Below, one piece after another: positions 1-12,900 of a DNA stretch of 64,000 nucleotides. Source of the DNA: Lanius collurio (lineage: Eukaryota; Chordata; Aves; Passeriformes; Laniidae); the NCBI GenBank assembly GCA_020086605.1, contig JACBWW010000021.1, forward strand, positions 3,504,803-3,568,802. The letters run 5' to 3'. How positions within the stretch are numbered: the first letter of the stretch is position 1; each line of letters begins with the position of its first letter. Position numbers and translations under genes: made by a program. The notes under the pieces were generated by a model. That model was given only the letters and a program-made list of their open reading frames with translations. It did not search any database and was not told the origin of the DNA.

Positions 1-1
1 C

Positions 2-2203
2 GCCCGCATCTCCTTGTTCGGCACCTTCCTCTTCAACTGCCCTCACCAGCGAGTCAAGGAAAGCACTGTGAGTAGGACAGGCTGCAGCTGCGTGTCCAGC
101 AGGAGACCACAGCCTGCCCCCCTGGAAACTGCAGCATCCCAGCTAAATGCTTCCTGTGTATTCTTCAAAATGTCACACTCTGTTTGGGGCAAAATATTCA
201 GGTCCCCAGGTGAATACAATCAGAATGTCCTCTCAGGTGATCTTTGCAGAGACAGTGACTATTCAAGAAGAAAGTCTACTGAATTCCTTTGTTGTTTTTT
301 TCCTAGGAAAACATTGCTACTGTACATTATTATTTGTACTCCTCTAGGAAGCAAATCTGTATCTGGAACTCAGAAAGTAGAATGAGAGTCAATAAATAGA
401 ATTTCAATGCTTCAGGCAAACTTTGAAATCTCTTAACATAATTGTTTAAATAGTTGAAAAAGCTGGAGATGCTGCATAAAGTTCCAACAGTAATGTACAA
501 TGGAGGCATTTAGAAAACTGAACACTTAAATTTGTGTTTGAGAACTGGAGCTTATCAGAACTCTGTGTAGAAAACATTTGATGGCTGATAAAAGTGAAAC
601 TTACTTATTTTGTTAAATATTTTCCCTTGAAATTTGTAGGTAGCAACCTTACTGAGCAGCAGAGTATTGAGGGACTGTTGCTGTATTCTCAAAGTGCCAA
701 TTTGGGGGTTAAGAGTAAGCTAACAAACAATTTAATGTAATTGAAAAGTAACTGCACAAATGCAGAGCAACTGTCTTGCTGCTCTCTTGTGCTACCTCTA
801 AATTACATCCCTGCTCCTCTGCCCAATAGTTATGTGCTGGTTTTAGGATTCATGAATAAGCCCACTTTCCTTGATTTTAATCTCCCTGAATGTTAACTTC
901 TCACAGGAATTTGCTATAAGCAAAAATATTCAGCTGGGTGATGAGAAAGGCCTCAGGTTTCCGTGTGTTTGGGACTGGTCTCTTCAGTTCACGAGCCGGG
1001 ATCGGCTGCTGTTCCACAACCCCCTGTACATCGGGAAGAGCGCGCCCAGCGTGCACAACGGCGCCCTCCGGACCTTCAAGCGCTCCAAGGTGACTGGGGG
1101 GGCTGTGAGGGGCTGTGCCTGAGGCCGTGCTCACTCTCAGGGGTCGTGCTGGGGATGCTGCAGGTACCCTTGGATTAGCAGCAGGAGCCTTCATTTTCTT
1201 GGCTTCCCAGCCTAAAGAAATTATTTTCTGTAGAAGTAAAGATGTAAGTTGTTGAGCCTTGTGTTTCAGGACATTTTCTGATGTGGCTGAGTCATTGCCA
1301 ACATTTGCATTATTTCACCTTTGGAAAAGTGATGACAGGCCACTTTTTCCCCCTGGGGTTGTCAATATTTTCAGTAAATACTGATTATAAGTCAATCATT
1401 TGTTGCAACAAAACATATCCATTTCTTTTTAAAGGCCACAAGCGGCCACAGTTTGCCCTGTGAGCCCTGCAGTAATGACTCACAAGCTCAGAACCATTTA
1501 AAGGTCACAGCATTTCTCTGGATGATGCACCCTGGCAGTTCAGGGAAATTTACTATTCCAATGGACTTAGAACTGGAAAATTACCAGTATTTATTTTCTG
1601 CAGAAAAACTACAGCTCCACACTGCGAGGTGTCCCCCCAGCACTAAAAAACGGAATAATCGGTGAGCAGGAGTTCCTTCCAAGAAGAAACTCTCTGATAC
1701 TAAAACTGAAGCCGGACTTTCTCCAGTCAGGAGAGGGGCAGAGCCACAGTATGGAGCAGTACTTCAGAGACTGGTTTGCAAAGCCTGTTGATTTGCATGG
1801 AGTCATTCTGCCCAATCTCTCTGGAACACAAATAAAACTGTGGAAACTCTGCTACTTCCGCTGGGTTCCCGAGGTCCAGATCAACCACGGCGGCTCCATC
1901 ACTGCTTTCCACAGAGTTTCTCTGCTGGCAGACGAGGTGGACATGTTAAACCGCAGCCTGCGGCAGTGTAAGAGCAACTCCTCCTTGCAAGGCCCCTGCT
2001 CAGAACTGGATCAAAGCAGGATGTACTTCAGAGCTAATGGTTTAAATGACAGCTCAGGCACCCCAGACTTTCTCTCCTCCTCATTCCCATTTTCTCCTGT
2101 AGGGAACCTATGCAGACGGAGCATTTTGGGAACACCTTTAAGCAAATTTTTAAGTGGTGCCAAAATCTGGCTATCCACCGAGACGCTTGCAAATGAAGAC
2201 TAA
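2..2203 (+). CDS. MTMR10: MTMR10, myotubularin-related protein 10 (3' part of gene)
   Basis: Three coding exons are visible: 2-67 (22 codons, then donor gtgagt), 907-1089 (61 codons, acceptor tcacag) and 1604-2203 (199 codons plus TAA). All junctions are phase 0. The first continues off the left edge. The protein includes LFGTFLFNCPHQRVKE, then IQLGDEKGLRFP and VWDWSLQF from the myotubularin phosphatase-like fold, and ends in the conserved tail FLSGAKIWLSTETLANED. MTMR10 is a catalytically inactive myotubularin, a phosphoinositide 3-phosphatase relative in which pseudoenzymes act as adaptors. About 282 residues are present here; the human protein is about 777. The gene is convergent with FAN1, as in human 15q13. 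The signature region of the fold lies outside the window, so loss of catalysis cannot be checked here. Gene identity is nearly certain. Confidence 0.93.
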
Positions 2204-5200
2204 GGTGATGTGGAGGTTTAAAGGTTTAGGGAGAATACTGCATATCATTTTGTCTTTTCTAACTTAACACTGCTAAATGCGGCATTGAAAGCTGTAATAA
2301 TTTTTATATACAAACATTACGTAAGATTTGCACAAATATTTAAAAGCAAGGCAAGTCATGCTTCAAATCGCACAATTTTGTCTTCGGTAGTTCTCATCTG
2401 CTGGGGCTTCTGCTCCCCAATTCCTCCTGTTCTTGGGGGTTTGGCTCATTACAAGTGATAGAGCATTTCATCAGCTAATTGAAAGGCTTGGTGTGGTCAT
2501 TAATGAGGGTTCTGCTTGAAATTTTGTTTTCCCAGATAGTGACTGAAGTGACCCTTTGATAGAACAGCTTGGAAAGCCAAAGTAGTGCAGTGGAGATGAA
2601 CTGACAGCTGAAATCTGGGAATATATGATTTTATCAGACTGCCTCTTCAGGAGTAATACTTACATGCATAGATACAAACATATTAATGTTCCATGACTTA
2701 CCACCCTACATATGTGCTAATGCAGTGTATCCGTGGGAGAGGTTGTTCCCTTTTCTTGCTCTCCCCAAAATGTGTTCATTAAGAATTAGTTGGATTTGTG
2801 CTCTTTGTCGTGAGCTTGACTTTAGACTATAGAAATCCACATCAGGACAATGCACTGTTAACCTTAAAACATTTACTGTAGATACCGTATTGCAGTAGCT
2901 TTAGAAGTGCCTTTAATTGGGAGGAAACAGTAGCAGGATTACTCTAATGCAGCTGATACCCACCCCCAACTTTTTAAAGCAGATTGTTGTGGCAAGTTCT
3001 TGTTCCATCCCCTGCATCCCCCTCTCTATTTCTGGAAAAAACACGCAAACAGAAGAAACAGCAGGTATTCCCTCTTTAAGGTTAAGCTTGTTTTTAAGTC
3101 CCACAGGATCTTCACTTTTTTATAAGGGTGCACAGATCCCGATCCCTGCCAACCCTTTCCTCATTTTTTTGTAGGATGAAGTAGCTTTCAGCAGAACTCA
3201 TAATTGAGCCCTGCTGGGTTCCAGAAAGGAGGACTGGCTCCACGTAGCCAGTTCCATAAGGGGTGCAGGTGCTGCAGTCACTGGTTGGCAGGTGCTGCAA
3301 GAAGAGCAGTGCGTGGTGCCTTCTTTCTGCAGATGTGCACATCCATAGAGACAGTGCAATGCACAAGCCCTGCCTGAGGGAATTACATCCAAGAGCCTCT
3401 GTCTGCTTAATGCAACAGCCTCTTCGTTGTTCTGAAACCTTTTTAAATGACACCTCTCCCTGGATGCTGTGCCACAAAAGGAGTCGAGTTTCACAGGGAG
3501 AAAGGCAGGAGTGTGAAGAATTCCAGGAGGGTGGAGAAATAGTGATATGTCATTCTCATAGGTTATGACTCCTGTCAGCTGCCTTCTCTGAACAGCAAGG
3601 CTGTATTTTATATTAAATTAAGTCTATGTAAAACAGCACCACTGTTGAACTGACACTGAGCCTCTATCCAGCCTCACCAGTTAAGACACCAAAGGCCTTA
3701 TGTGATGGACTCAAAGCTGTTCTCAGTTTTTTCAGTGGGGAAAGAAGAAGGCTGCAGGATGGGATTACACAGGATGGGAATACGCAGTGTATTTGAGTTT
3801 AAAAAAAGGGAGGGGGGTAGGATTTGGAGGTCTTTGTAAAACTAAACTGATCTTCAGCACAGCCTAAATCACAAAGTGGGGTTTGGCTCCCAGGCTGTTC
3901 CCTGTCCAAGGCTGTGCCGTGCTCGCACTGCTGGGGTTGGAGAGGGAAGCAAGGCAGGGCCAGTGCAGAGGTGAACAATGTCAGGGGAGTGGGCTTCCTT
4001 TTTTACCTAGCCAACCTTCCAAACCCTGTTCCTATGCAAAAAGCTGGTGTGTGTGTGCTGTGCACAACGTGGGCAGGCACAGGCTGTTATGACACAGTGC
4101 CAGGTGCTTCTGGGCAACTGTTTGTGAGGAAAAACGTGTATTCACCTCAATTGCCTAATTATGCTGCAAGATGAGCTGAGCATGTTAAATGGTCCACAAA
4201 CCAGTTGTGTTTATTTCCAAGCTTGCAGTCATCTCACTTGTTCATTATCAAAGGTTTGTATTAGTTTGCTTTTGCCATTCCTCTTTTCCCATTAGCTTAC
4301 TACTTTTCCCGGCCTGATACTTGACATAAAGACCTCAACCTGTGTGCTTAGTGTCTTTTGGTACCAATTTATTTTCTTTTAAAATGACATTTAAAGCTAT
4401 AATGTCTTTTTTTTTTTTTTATTTCTTTACTTAAAGGTGTAACTTCTTTGGTTTAAAGGTACCAAAAATGTGTAAATAAATTACTCCACAAAAGCAGCTA
4501 GTGGAATTAAACAATGTTCAGGCTAGTGCCCTTTGAGGGAAAAAATGGGTACTATATTTAAACAGAATTGTCTTTTATAAGGAGATTTCAGACATTTTTA
4601 CATTTCAGTTCTAAAATGTGTACAGATGCTGCAGAGGGTCTTTGTATTTTATATATATATATATAGCATGGGAGAGGGTTAAAAATAATATGCCTTTATA
4701 ATAAACAAAACCTGTTGAAATACCTATTTGCCAAACAGACTTAAAAAGAAATTTTGTACCATTCCAAAAAGGGAGTTAGGTAAGCAGAGGCTGAGAGGGG
4801 GGACCTCCTACAGAGAGGAAGGGAATGGATCCACCTTTCCCTAGACTTGAAGACAAGGTTCTGCTTCCTTGTGTGGCTCGGCCTTGCTGAGGAGTCTGTG
4901 CAACTGCTGTGTCTGTGGGAGTGAATGTGTGCCTGTGGATGCTGCTGCTTCCTCGGAGTGTAACAGCTGAATCCTTTCTGATTTACTTTTGAAAGACAGG
5001 TACCAAGTGTTAATTTTGAAATATTCTCCACTCTGCACAGTTGCCTTATCAAGTCAGTAGGGACTGTTCTGAATATCTTTAATAACTTTCAAAAGCAATT
5101 TTGGGGTGTGAGTATGTATCTTTAACTTCTGTGTACAGAATACTGACATGCAAGTGTGTATATATATGTCATGTATATATATGTACACCTATCTTCAAAT

Positions 5201-6969
5201 TTTCATTTCTGTTCACCATTTAAAACAAGATACTGTTAATGCTGTTCTCGTATTGCAAGAATAGAAAAGCTACCAAGCAGCTCATCCTTTTGTGTTAGTA
5301 GAAAATGTGCATTACTGCAGCTGTTCCTGGCTGAGTCATGACTTTGTACCACACGTGGGGAGCTCTGTGGCTGCTCCTGTGGCTGCTGACCCCCAGTGCA
5401 GCAGCTGGGGCTCAGTGCAGGGCTGTGACTGCGGTGCCACCTCAGCCTCCAGGTGCTGCCCTGTGCCACACGTGTCCTGCCTCCAGAAATGCACTGAGTG
5501 TTGGTGTGTGTCTGCTCAGGCCTGCACGTGTGCTTCGTGTGCACCTGCCTGCAATTCCACTCTGGTCAATTAACTGCCTTGTGTTTTAATGAAAATGTAG
5601 CAAGCTGGGCAAACGTTTCAGCTTATTCTCAGATGGAAATGTATTAAAACCAAAAGAAATCTAACATATGTTTAAGCAAAGGATGAAATCTTAAATTTGC
5701 CTCTAACCAAGAGACAGAAATCTGTACCTCAAATTGCTCTAGGCAGTAGGTTTCTAATGCTGTTGCTGTGATGGTTTACAGTTCACCATTTCAACTGAAA
5801 CTAAAACCTTTGTGCCTGATAATGATTTACTGAGTAAAGTAGCAGTGGCAGGATAATTATAAAATCCTGATGCTGAGTTGTGAATGTGAAGTAAATTAGA
5901 GTCAATAGAAGTTCGTACCTTTCTACAGTGAACTTCAGGTGGTTTTCTTTGACTTCCCCTAACAAAAAAAAATTGTATGTGTGTGGTTTTTTCTAAGAAT
6001 AGCATGAACACTGTGCTATAGAAAGATGATTAATAAAAATGATGTGCAAATTACCTTATTTCTTGCTGTATATTATTAGAGTGTCTGCAGTTTGCATGGT
6101 AATCAGAACTTCTGATAGTAGGAAACTTACTGAGTATGAGAATGAAGACTCCAGAGAAAAGATGTTGATTGTGTGTTAAAATTAAGAGAAACCATGGGAT
6201 TTTGATGTCTTAAAAGGGAATTAATCTTTTTAATTTCAACTGACTGACATATTTCTGAATGAGCAAACACATCAATTTATGTGGGGCAGAAGTGACTGTA
6301 TTGAGTGTGGTCATCTTGGCACTGACCAACTCCTATCTACTACCAGAAATATTTCCCTTTATACAGGTAATACAAATGCAGCAGAAGGGGCTGTTAAATA
6401 AATTATCCTTCCATACATAGCAACACATTAAAGCTTTATGCCCTCCTGTGCTATCAGTGAATACCTGTATTTATTTATGTACAAGTGCAAAATTCAAATA
6501 CATAATAGTAAGTGGGGACAGGCAGAGAACCACACTGATCCTGACAATGCTGGCAAGGGGCTGGACTCAAACCTTGCAAGGAGACCTGCCCAATATATAA
6601 TGAATCTGTGCCACAGAGGCACCACAGAAATGAGCAGATGGCCCAGATTCTGTATTGTAGAAATGTTCTCAGGGGGTACCAGTGTGAAGGCAGCTCTTCC
6701 TCCTCACTGGGCAAACCCCCCAGATTATCTCAGAGAATAATTTAGGAATTGGGGAGAGAAGGGCTCTGCTCTTCTGAACACGAAGTGACATGCAGTAAAT
6801 CATACTGACAGTCTTCTCTAATTATGTTTTGTGCTAAAAGGACTACAGTAATGTTCCAAGAAACTAGAATTTTAGGAGAAAATAGTTTTAATAAGCAGCA
6901 GCAGCCAGTGGTGTGTGTGCTGCCTGTTCCTTTAAGAACACCCCAGTTACTCACAGGATCCAACCTCTG
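2204..6969 (+). other. MTMR10 3' UTR and convergent MTMR10/FAN1 gap
   Basis: There is no convincing coding sequence in this stretch. Plus-strand AATAAA hexamers occur at 4475-4480, 4700-4705, 6032-6037 and 6397-6402, so the MTMR10 3' UTR may end at any of several sites. A TA dinucleotide run lies at about 4650-4665. A GC-richer patch at about 5330-5560 holds several ACGTG cores and short overlapping open frames without homology. The FAN1 3' UTR must enter from the right. Confidence 0.5.
6470..6475 (-). terminator. Candidate FAN1 polyadenylation hexamer
   Basis: TTTATT on the plus strand reads AATAAA on the minus strand, about 0.5 kb beyond the FAN1 stop. It lies within 80 bp of a plus-strand AATAAA at 6397-6402, so the two convergent transcripts could end in the same interval. 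Only the hexamer was seen; usage is inferred. Confidence 0.4.
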
Positions 6970-9900
6970 TCAGCTGAGGCGTTTGCTCTTGCCTCCGACA
7001 TCCTGCACGTGACAAACCTCCACTGCAGCCCCCAGCTTGTGCAGCTCGCTCAGCCACAGCATCTGCTTGGGAGACAGGCGGTCGTTGGGGCCCTTCACCT
7101 CCACCAGCTGCAAGGAAAGGAGGATGGTTAGGAGTGTGCCCACAGAGGAACTGAAGGATCATTAGCTCCCACACAAGAAGTATATTTTTATGGCTGTTAT
7201 TTGTGACAATAAGAGATTTTACCACAATGGAAGGTCCAGTGGATGCTGAATTATTACCCCATATTTCAAAATTTAACTGCAAGAGAATGAAATTTTATAT
7301 AGCAAATACCCACCAAAACAGAGACAGAGGCCCTGGTGAATGAAGATCTCTCATACTGAAAAATCGATTGTCTGCACCCTCACCTGTTGCAGCTGCTACT
7401 GACAGCAACTCAGGTGTTCTAGAGAGCTAATTTCTGCTATTCAGCTCTGTATCATAAAGACATAACAAGCTGCTCCAACAGATGAGATGTCCAATAGTCT
7501 TCTAGTAGCTATTTCACTACCATGCAAGGTACCATCCATGACTGTTTACTCAACTTCTGTAGCAGACACTGACACAGTTGTTGTAGACTCAAATAGTCTT
7601 GATTTTGTCTAAGTGGTGCCAGTAGAATCCCTTGCTACCAACAGTCAGAATGTGTGTAGGCTGATTGGTAACAGGTGCTTTACATTACATTTAATCAAAG
7701 ACCTTTTCTACACCAACCTTAGCCAGGGGTGATAGTTGCTGGTTCTCCCTACGCCCATTAAAGCTCCAGCACAGCTGCTGGAGGAGCAGATAATCCCCCA
7801 CTGCTCCGTGGGGGCTGGGCAGCTGAGCTGCAGCTCTGACTCCACCACCACATCAGAGAATTAGAGTTTGTGTGGGCTAACAAGTGCAAGGTTTCACAGG
7901 AGGGAGGTAACACCTTGAAGTGCCGGCTGTGGGAGCGCCACACGAGCAGGTCAGGCAGCCCCCCCCGGCAGTGCCGCAGGTCCCGGGACAGCCGCCGGAA
8001 AACGCCGCTCAGGAACGTTCCTCCGAGGCAAGAGACCAGGCTCTGCAACAGAAGGTTTGGTAGTTGGTTGGGGTTGGTTTTAATTTCCTGCAGAACAACT
8101 CCCAAAGCCTCACAAGAATACTGGATGGCCCAGCTCAGTTCTTGGTTTAGTCTCGTGTAACAAGAACATTAACTAAATGTATTCTACATCCATTTTCCTG
8201 CTGTGTTCCCAGCTACTGTTGCAGAAAAAGTGACCATACGAGAAAATTGTAACAGTACCTGCCCAGGAGCTTCAGCAAATCTCCCTAATCCCAATTCGTC
8301 CCTCCCACCACTCTTGATCTGCCATGGCTCAGTGCCTCAATACAACCTGTGAGCACACTAGAACCAGGCATAGTAGCATGTCAAGCCTAGCTGGGGTGTC
8401 CATGCTGGATAACAGTTACTTACCTGGACTTGCGTGAGGGAAATAAAACGTCCCCAGTTAACCAGGGCTGCTGCTTTTCCCTCCTGAGTGGTCCAGACGT
8501 CAGCAACCAACTTTGCCAGTGTCTCAGAAGAAGCTGTGTGAAGCTGCTGGAGTCTGGCCTCGATGACAGCCCTCCTGTTCTCATAGAAGCTGTCAGTGTA
8601 TAAATCCAGGGGGAATGTCTGCATGAAAAGGTAAACGGAGCTCTGAGGAACTGCGAGCAGAGCAGCTATTCCCAGAATGACAATGTCCTACTTCATATTT
8701 TTCTTAACTACAAAGTCACTCAAACACTGAGGTGATTTATCTTGAACATTCCCATCACATAAATATTTATTAAATAGGAAACATTTGCATATGTTTTAAC
8801 ACCCAATGCCAGTGCAACAAACACTGGCCACACCTCAGCCTCTGCTCTGTTGTTTTTGAGGTTTCCTTTAACAGACAAAGAATTCTGTGCATTCCCAGTG
8901 CTCTGTGCAGTAACGTTCCGCGGGATCAAGACTGCTCAGGCACAGAGTCTGAGGTGAAAGAACAAAGCCATGATGAAGCTGGGGTGGATTCTCCAGCGCC
9001 CACAGGAAGAGCCCCGGGACAGCGCTGAATTCTCAGTGTGTAAAAAGCCCCTGCAGCAATTCAGCTTTGACCGCTGCTGAACCGGCAGGGCCCAAGAGCC
9101 ACGGCAGCTTTCCAAAAGCAAGTGCCCAGTGCTTAGGAAACAGCCTTACAAAAACAGCTGCCACACATAATCACAGGAAAACATAGCCTAGGAATGATCG
9201 AGAGAATCAGGTGTGAGCTGTCAGCTCATCATTGTTTATGCCTGAGGATCACGATAGCTTTGCTCTGCATTAATAAGGGCAACAAGAAAAGCTATTTGTA
9301 TTAATTCCATTTCACAGTTTTGTATGGCCTTTGGAGTTACAGCTGTCCCCTTCCCATCCTGCCCGTGAGCCTGGTGGTTTTCAGCACAGCCACAAGGACT
9401 TCTGCTTCAGATGGTGAAGAAAAATAAAGCCACAAAATCATCTGGAATTATTGACCTTAGGGTGTTACAGGGAGTTGTTGGAGATGGCTAATGTTGTTTG
9501 CTTGCTTCTTTGCCAAAAACAAGGGATGATCCAAAAAAAATGGTGAAGTGAGGTGGGTAGGGGTGTTAACAAACCCGAGTTTAAAAATAAGGCTATTGAA
9601 AAGAAACAGACTTTCTTTTTTTCCAATGGAATATGTCATCTTCCAACATGGGGAACAAGGCTGTGGCACAGCAGTGTTTCTCCACTGACTATAAAGGACA
9701 CCTTGCCCAGTGAGCTCAGCTACAGGACACAAGCATTTAGCCAGAGCAATCCCACCCTCTCTGACTGTGAATCCAGTCTGACAGCAACTGGTTACTGAGG
9801 AGGCCCTTGGTAATAAACCAAATGAAACGAATAATAAAATGAAGGGAACACCAAGGTCTGTCTGGAAAGTCCTTCAGAATAAAATGTTAATCTAATCCCA

Positions 9901-12900
9901 AATAGATTTCAACATGGTTACCGAGTCTACAGCAATGGGAAAATAAATTAAACAAAGGAAGCCTTTCAAAATTACCTGATAGGAATTTCTGAACACATCA
10001 GGTACGTCATCCATGAAAATTATATCCCACATTAGAATCCCATACAGTGTAATAAATGTTGAGCCTTCCCCGTGAATACCTAAAGGGCAGAATTTAATAA
10101 AAATGGAAACATTAATTTCTACATCAATGTCATATGAAGAGGTACTGAGCCATCATGACCCAAAGCAGAAACATGCCATGTTCAGGCTCATGGCCAGCTG
10201 GTGTCAGCACACATTCTCACTGCAGCTGAAAATGCTGTTCAGTCCTGCCCCACTCCCAAGCCTGCTGCTCCCAGGCTAGGGACCTTCAGCTGCAGCACAG
10301 CTTCCATCCCTGCCCTGGCCCCCACAAGGATTACTGGCCTAACTCTGACAAGTTTTAAATACATTTTTTAACATTAAAAAAGGTACAATATGGATAATAA
10401 CATATACTAAAAACACTATATATATTTATACTATATAATTAGATCTTGTCTATTGTATAAAATATTATTCTATACAGCTGTCCTATTTTATTTTAAATAT
10501 TATATATTACACCTTACATATGCAAACATATTTTTATATGTAAATACCTATGTGTTCATGCATACGTGTGCTCCTATATGTGTATATATGTTCACGCACA
10601 CATGTGAGCATGTCAAAACATGTCAAGGACACCAAGGAGGGCTTCTTCAAATAGCTCAACACAAAAAGGAAAACTCAGGCTAATGTGGGCCTGCAGCTAA
10701 ATGGAGGGGGGCCCTGGCAACAGGGGACACAGAGGGCAGGGTTCTGGAACACCTTCCTTGCACTGGGCTTCACTGCCAAGACCATCTCTCAGGGTCTCTG
10801 ACCCAGGAGACCTGGGGAATGCTGGAAGACCTTCTCTTGGTTCAGGAGGACTGGCTAAAAGAACACCAGGGCAAACGCCACACCCATAAGTCCATGGGCC
10901 CTGAGGGAAGCACCCAGAGCAGGCAGACACCATGGTAAGGCTACTCACCATCATCTTTGGAAGGTGGCGGCCATCAGGAGAGGTGCCACAAGAAAGCAAA
11001 TGTTACCCCATTCTTCAGAAAGGGAAAGGAGGACCCAGGGAACTCCTGGCCAGTCAGGCCTCAGCTCAATCCCCAGAAAGCTGACAGAGTGCCTCATTCT
11101 GGGAGCTATCTCTATCACATGGATGATAACAAGGTCATCACAAGTGGTCAGCATGGATTCACTACAGCTAAACAATGCCTGATCAGCATGACTGCCTTGT
11201 ACAGTGTAGTGCTGTGCACTGAACAGGCTGCCAGAGAGGCTGTGGAGTCTCCCTCACTGGAGCTATTCCACAGCAATCCTGTGCCATGTGCTCTGGAATG
11301 GCTCTGCTTGAGTGGGGAGGTTGGACCACATGACCCCACTGTGGTCCCTTCCAACCTTAACCATTCTGTGGTTCTGTGACTGTGAATATTTCTGTGTATA
11401 TGTATGAACATACATATTTATGTGAACATAGGGAGACATACAGATGTATGAATATATATATGCATATATATGCAAACACAAGGAAACACTTTTTCACTGC
11501 AAAGGTGATGAAGCACTGGCATAGGCTGCCCAGAGAGACTGTGGAGTCACCCTCCTTGGGGATACTGTAAAGCTGGACATGGTCTGGAAGAGTGGGCTCT
11601 TGAGCTGAGGGTTGGACAAGGTGACCCCCAGAGTTCCCTATCAACATCAGCCACTCTGTGATCTTTGTTGTTGGTCTGTTAGTACAATATATTATCTACA
11701 GTAGTGTAAGCATCGTTACATGCCATACATACATATCCCAGAATGTAGATGTTATTATACACTATATAATGCATAGTATAGTGTATATGCATATGTATTA
11801 CACATGCATGATACCTCATACATATGAGGGAGAGCCTGTGTGTGTTGGGGTGTGTGCATGGGGCTGGAATGGGAATTCTGGACCATCACTAAATCACACA
11901 TGGCCACTGTGTGCTCAGGACTGTACTGAGCCAAGAACACCAATGATGAGTGGGTGGGAGTGAGGAACTGAGTGGGGATTCCAGCACAATTATCTCAAAT
12001 TTTAAACCCTTCCTATTTACCCTTTTCTGACATGGCCACTTTTGCTCCAACATTATTTGGGCACATATGAATAAAATAAAACTATATTAAAATACATATT
12101 TTATAAAAAGATACAAACTTTACCTTTAAAAATAACCTGTCTACCTTTTTGTATTTCACTTTGTCCTGTAACACAGACCTATCTATTCTTACCGGTCAAT
12201 GGCTTTTCACAGCTCTTAAGTTGTAAAAATACACGAACAACTACAAATAGAGTCTTTTCAAAAAATCCTGCAGTGCTGTGCTATATACTGTTTTCATGGA
12301 CATCTAGTACCAAAAAAGGTTTACATTTCCTTAGTGACACTCCCATAAACGATAATGGTCACATTTTACCCTGTACTGTTTTGCCCTTAGCTGTTCAATG
12401 GCACGAAAGGCAAAATAAGTCATTTTCTGTGAAGAAAAAACACTGGGGTTTTCCTAATACATTTCTAAACCACCTTTGGTAAATGAAGGCAGCAAATCAT
12501 TAAAGGCCAGGAAGCAGGTCAGGTTGAAAATATATGTTAAAGCACTTTGGTATGGAAACGATGTATTAGAGGTGTTTGGGAAGGAAACAGAATCTGGTCT
12601 AACAAGATCAGCTAAAACTGGTCTATTAAGTAAACTGATTAGTAAATAGTTTCTTTACTCCCACAGTCATTTTACTGTAAAATATCCCCAAACCAACAGT
12701 GCTGTTACCCTGATCGAAACCATTCCTCCTGTAATGAGTTAATGCCAGCTCCTCCACTGAGCACATGACAGTGCTGCAGTCTTCACCTCCTTCTCCATCA
12801 CCAATATCCTCCATGAGAAACACAGATTTTCCCATTCCCGTCTGAGGACACATTTTTCCACTGATTGTAACCTGAACATACGAAAACATTTGGTTACTTT

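Noticed and set aside
5338..5589. Open frame of 83 codons starting with a signal-peptide-like leader (ALWLLLWLLTPSAAA)
   Set aside because: It lies in the MTMR10 3' region with no gene context, homology or conserved cysteine pattern. Leucine/alanine-rich translation is expected from its CTG/GCT-rich DNA.
10957..11379. 140-codon plus-strand open frame in a FAN1 intron
   Set aside because: The translation is CR1 reverse transcriptase followed by the CR1 3' UTR, so it is a dead retroelement and not a host gene.
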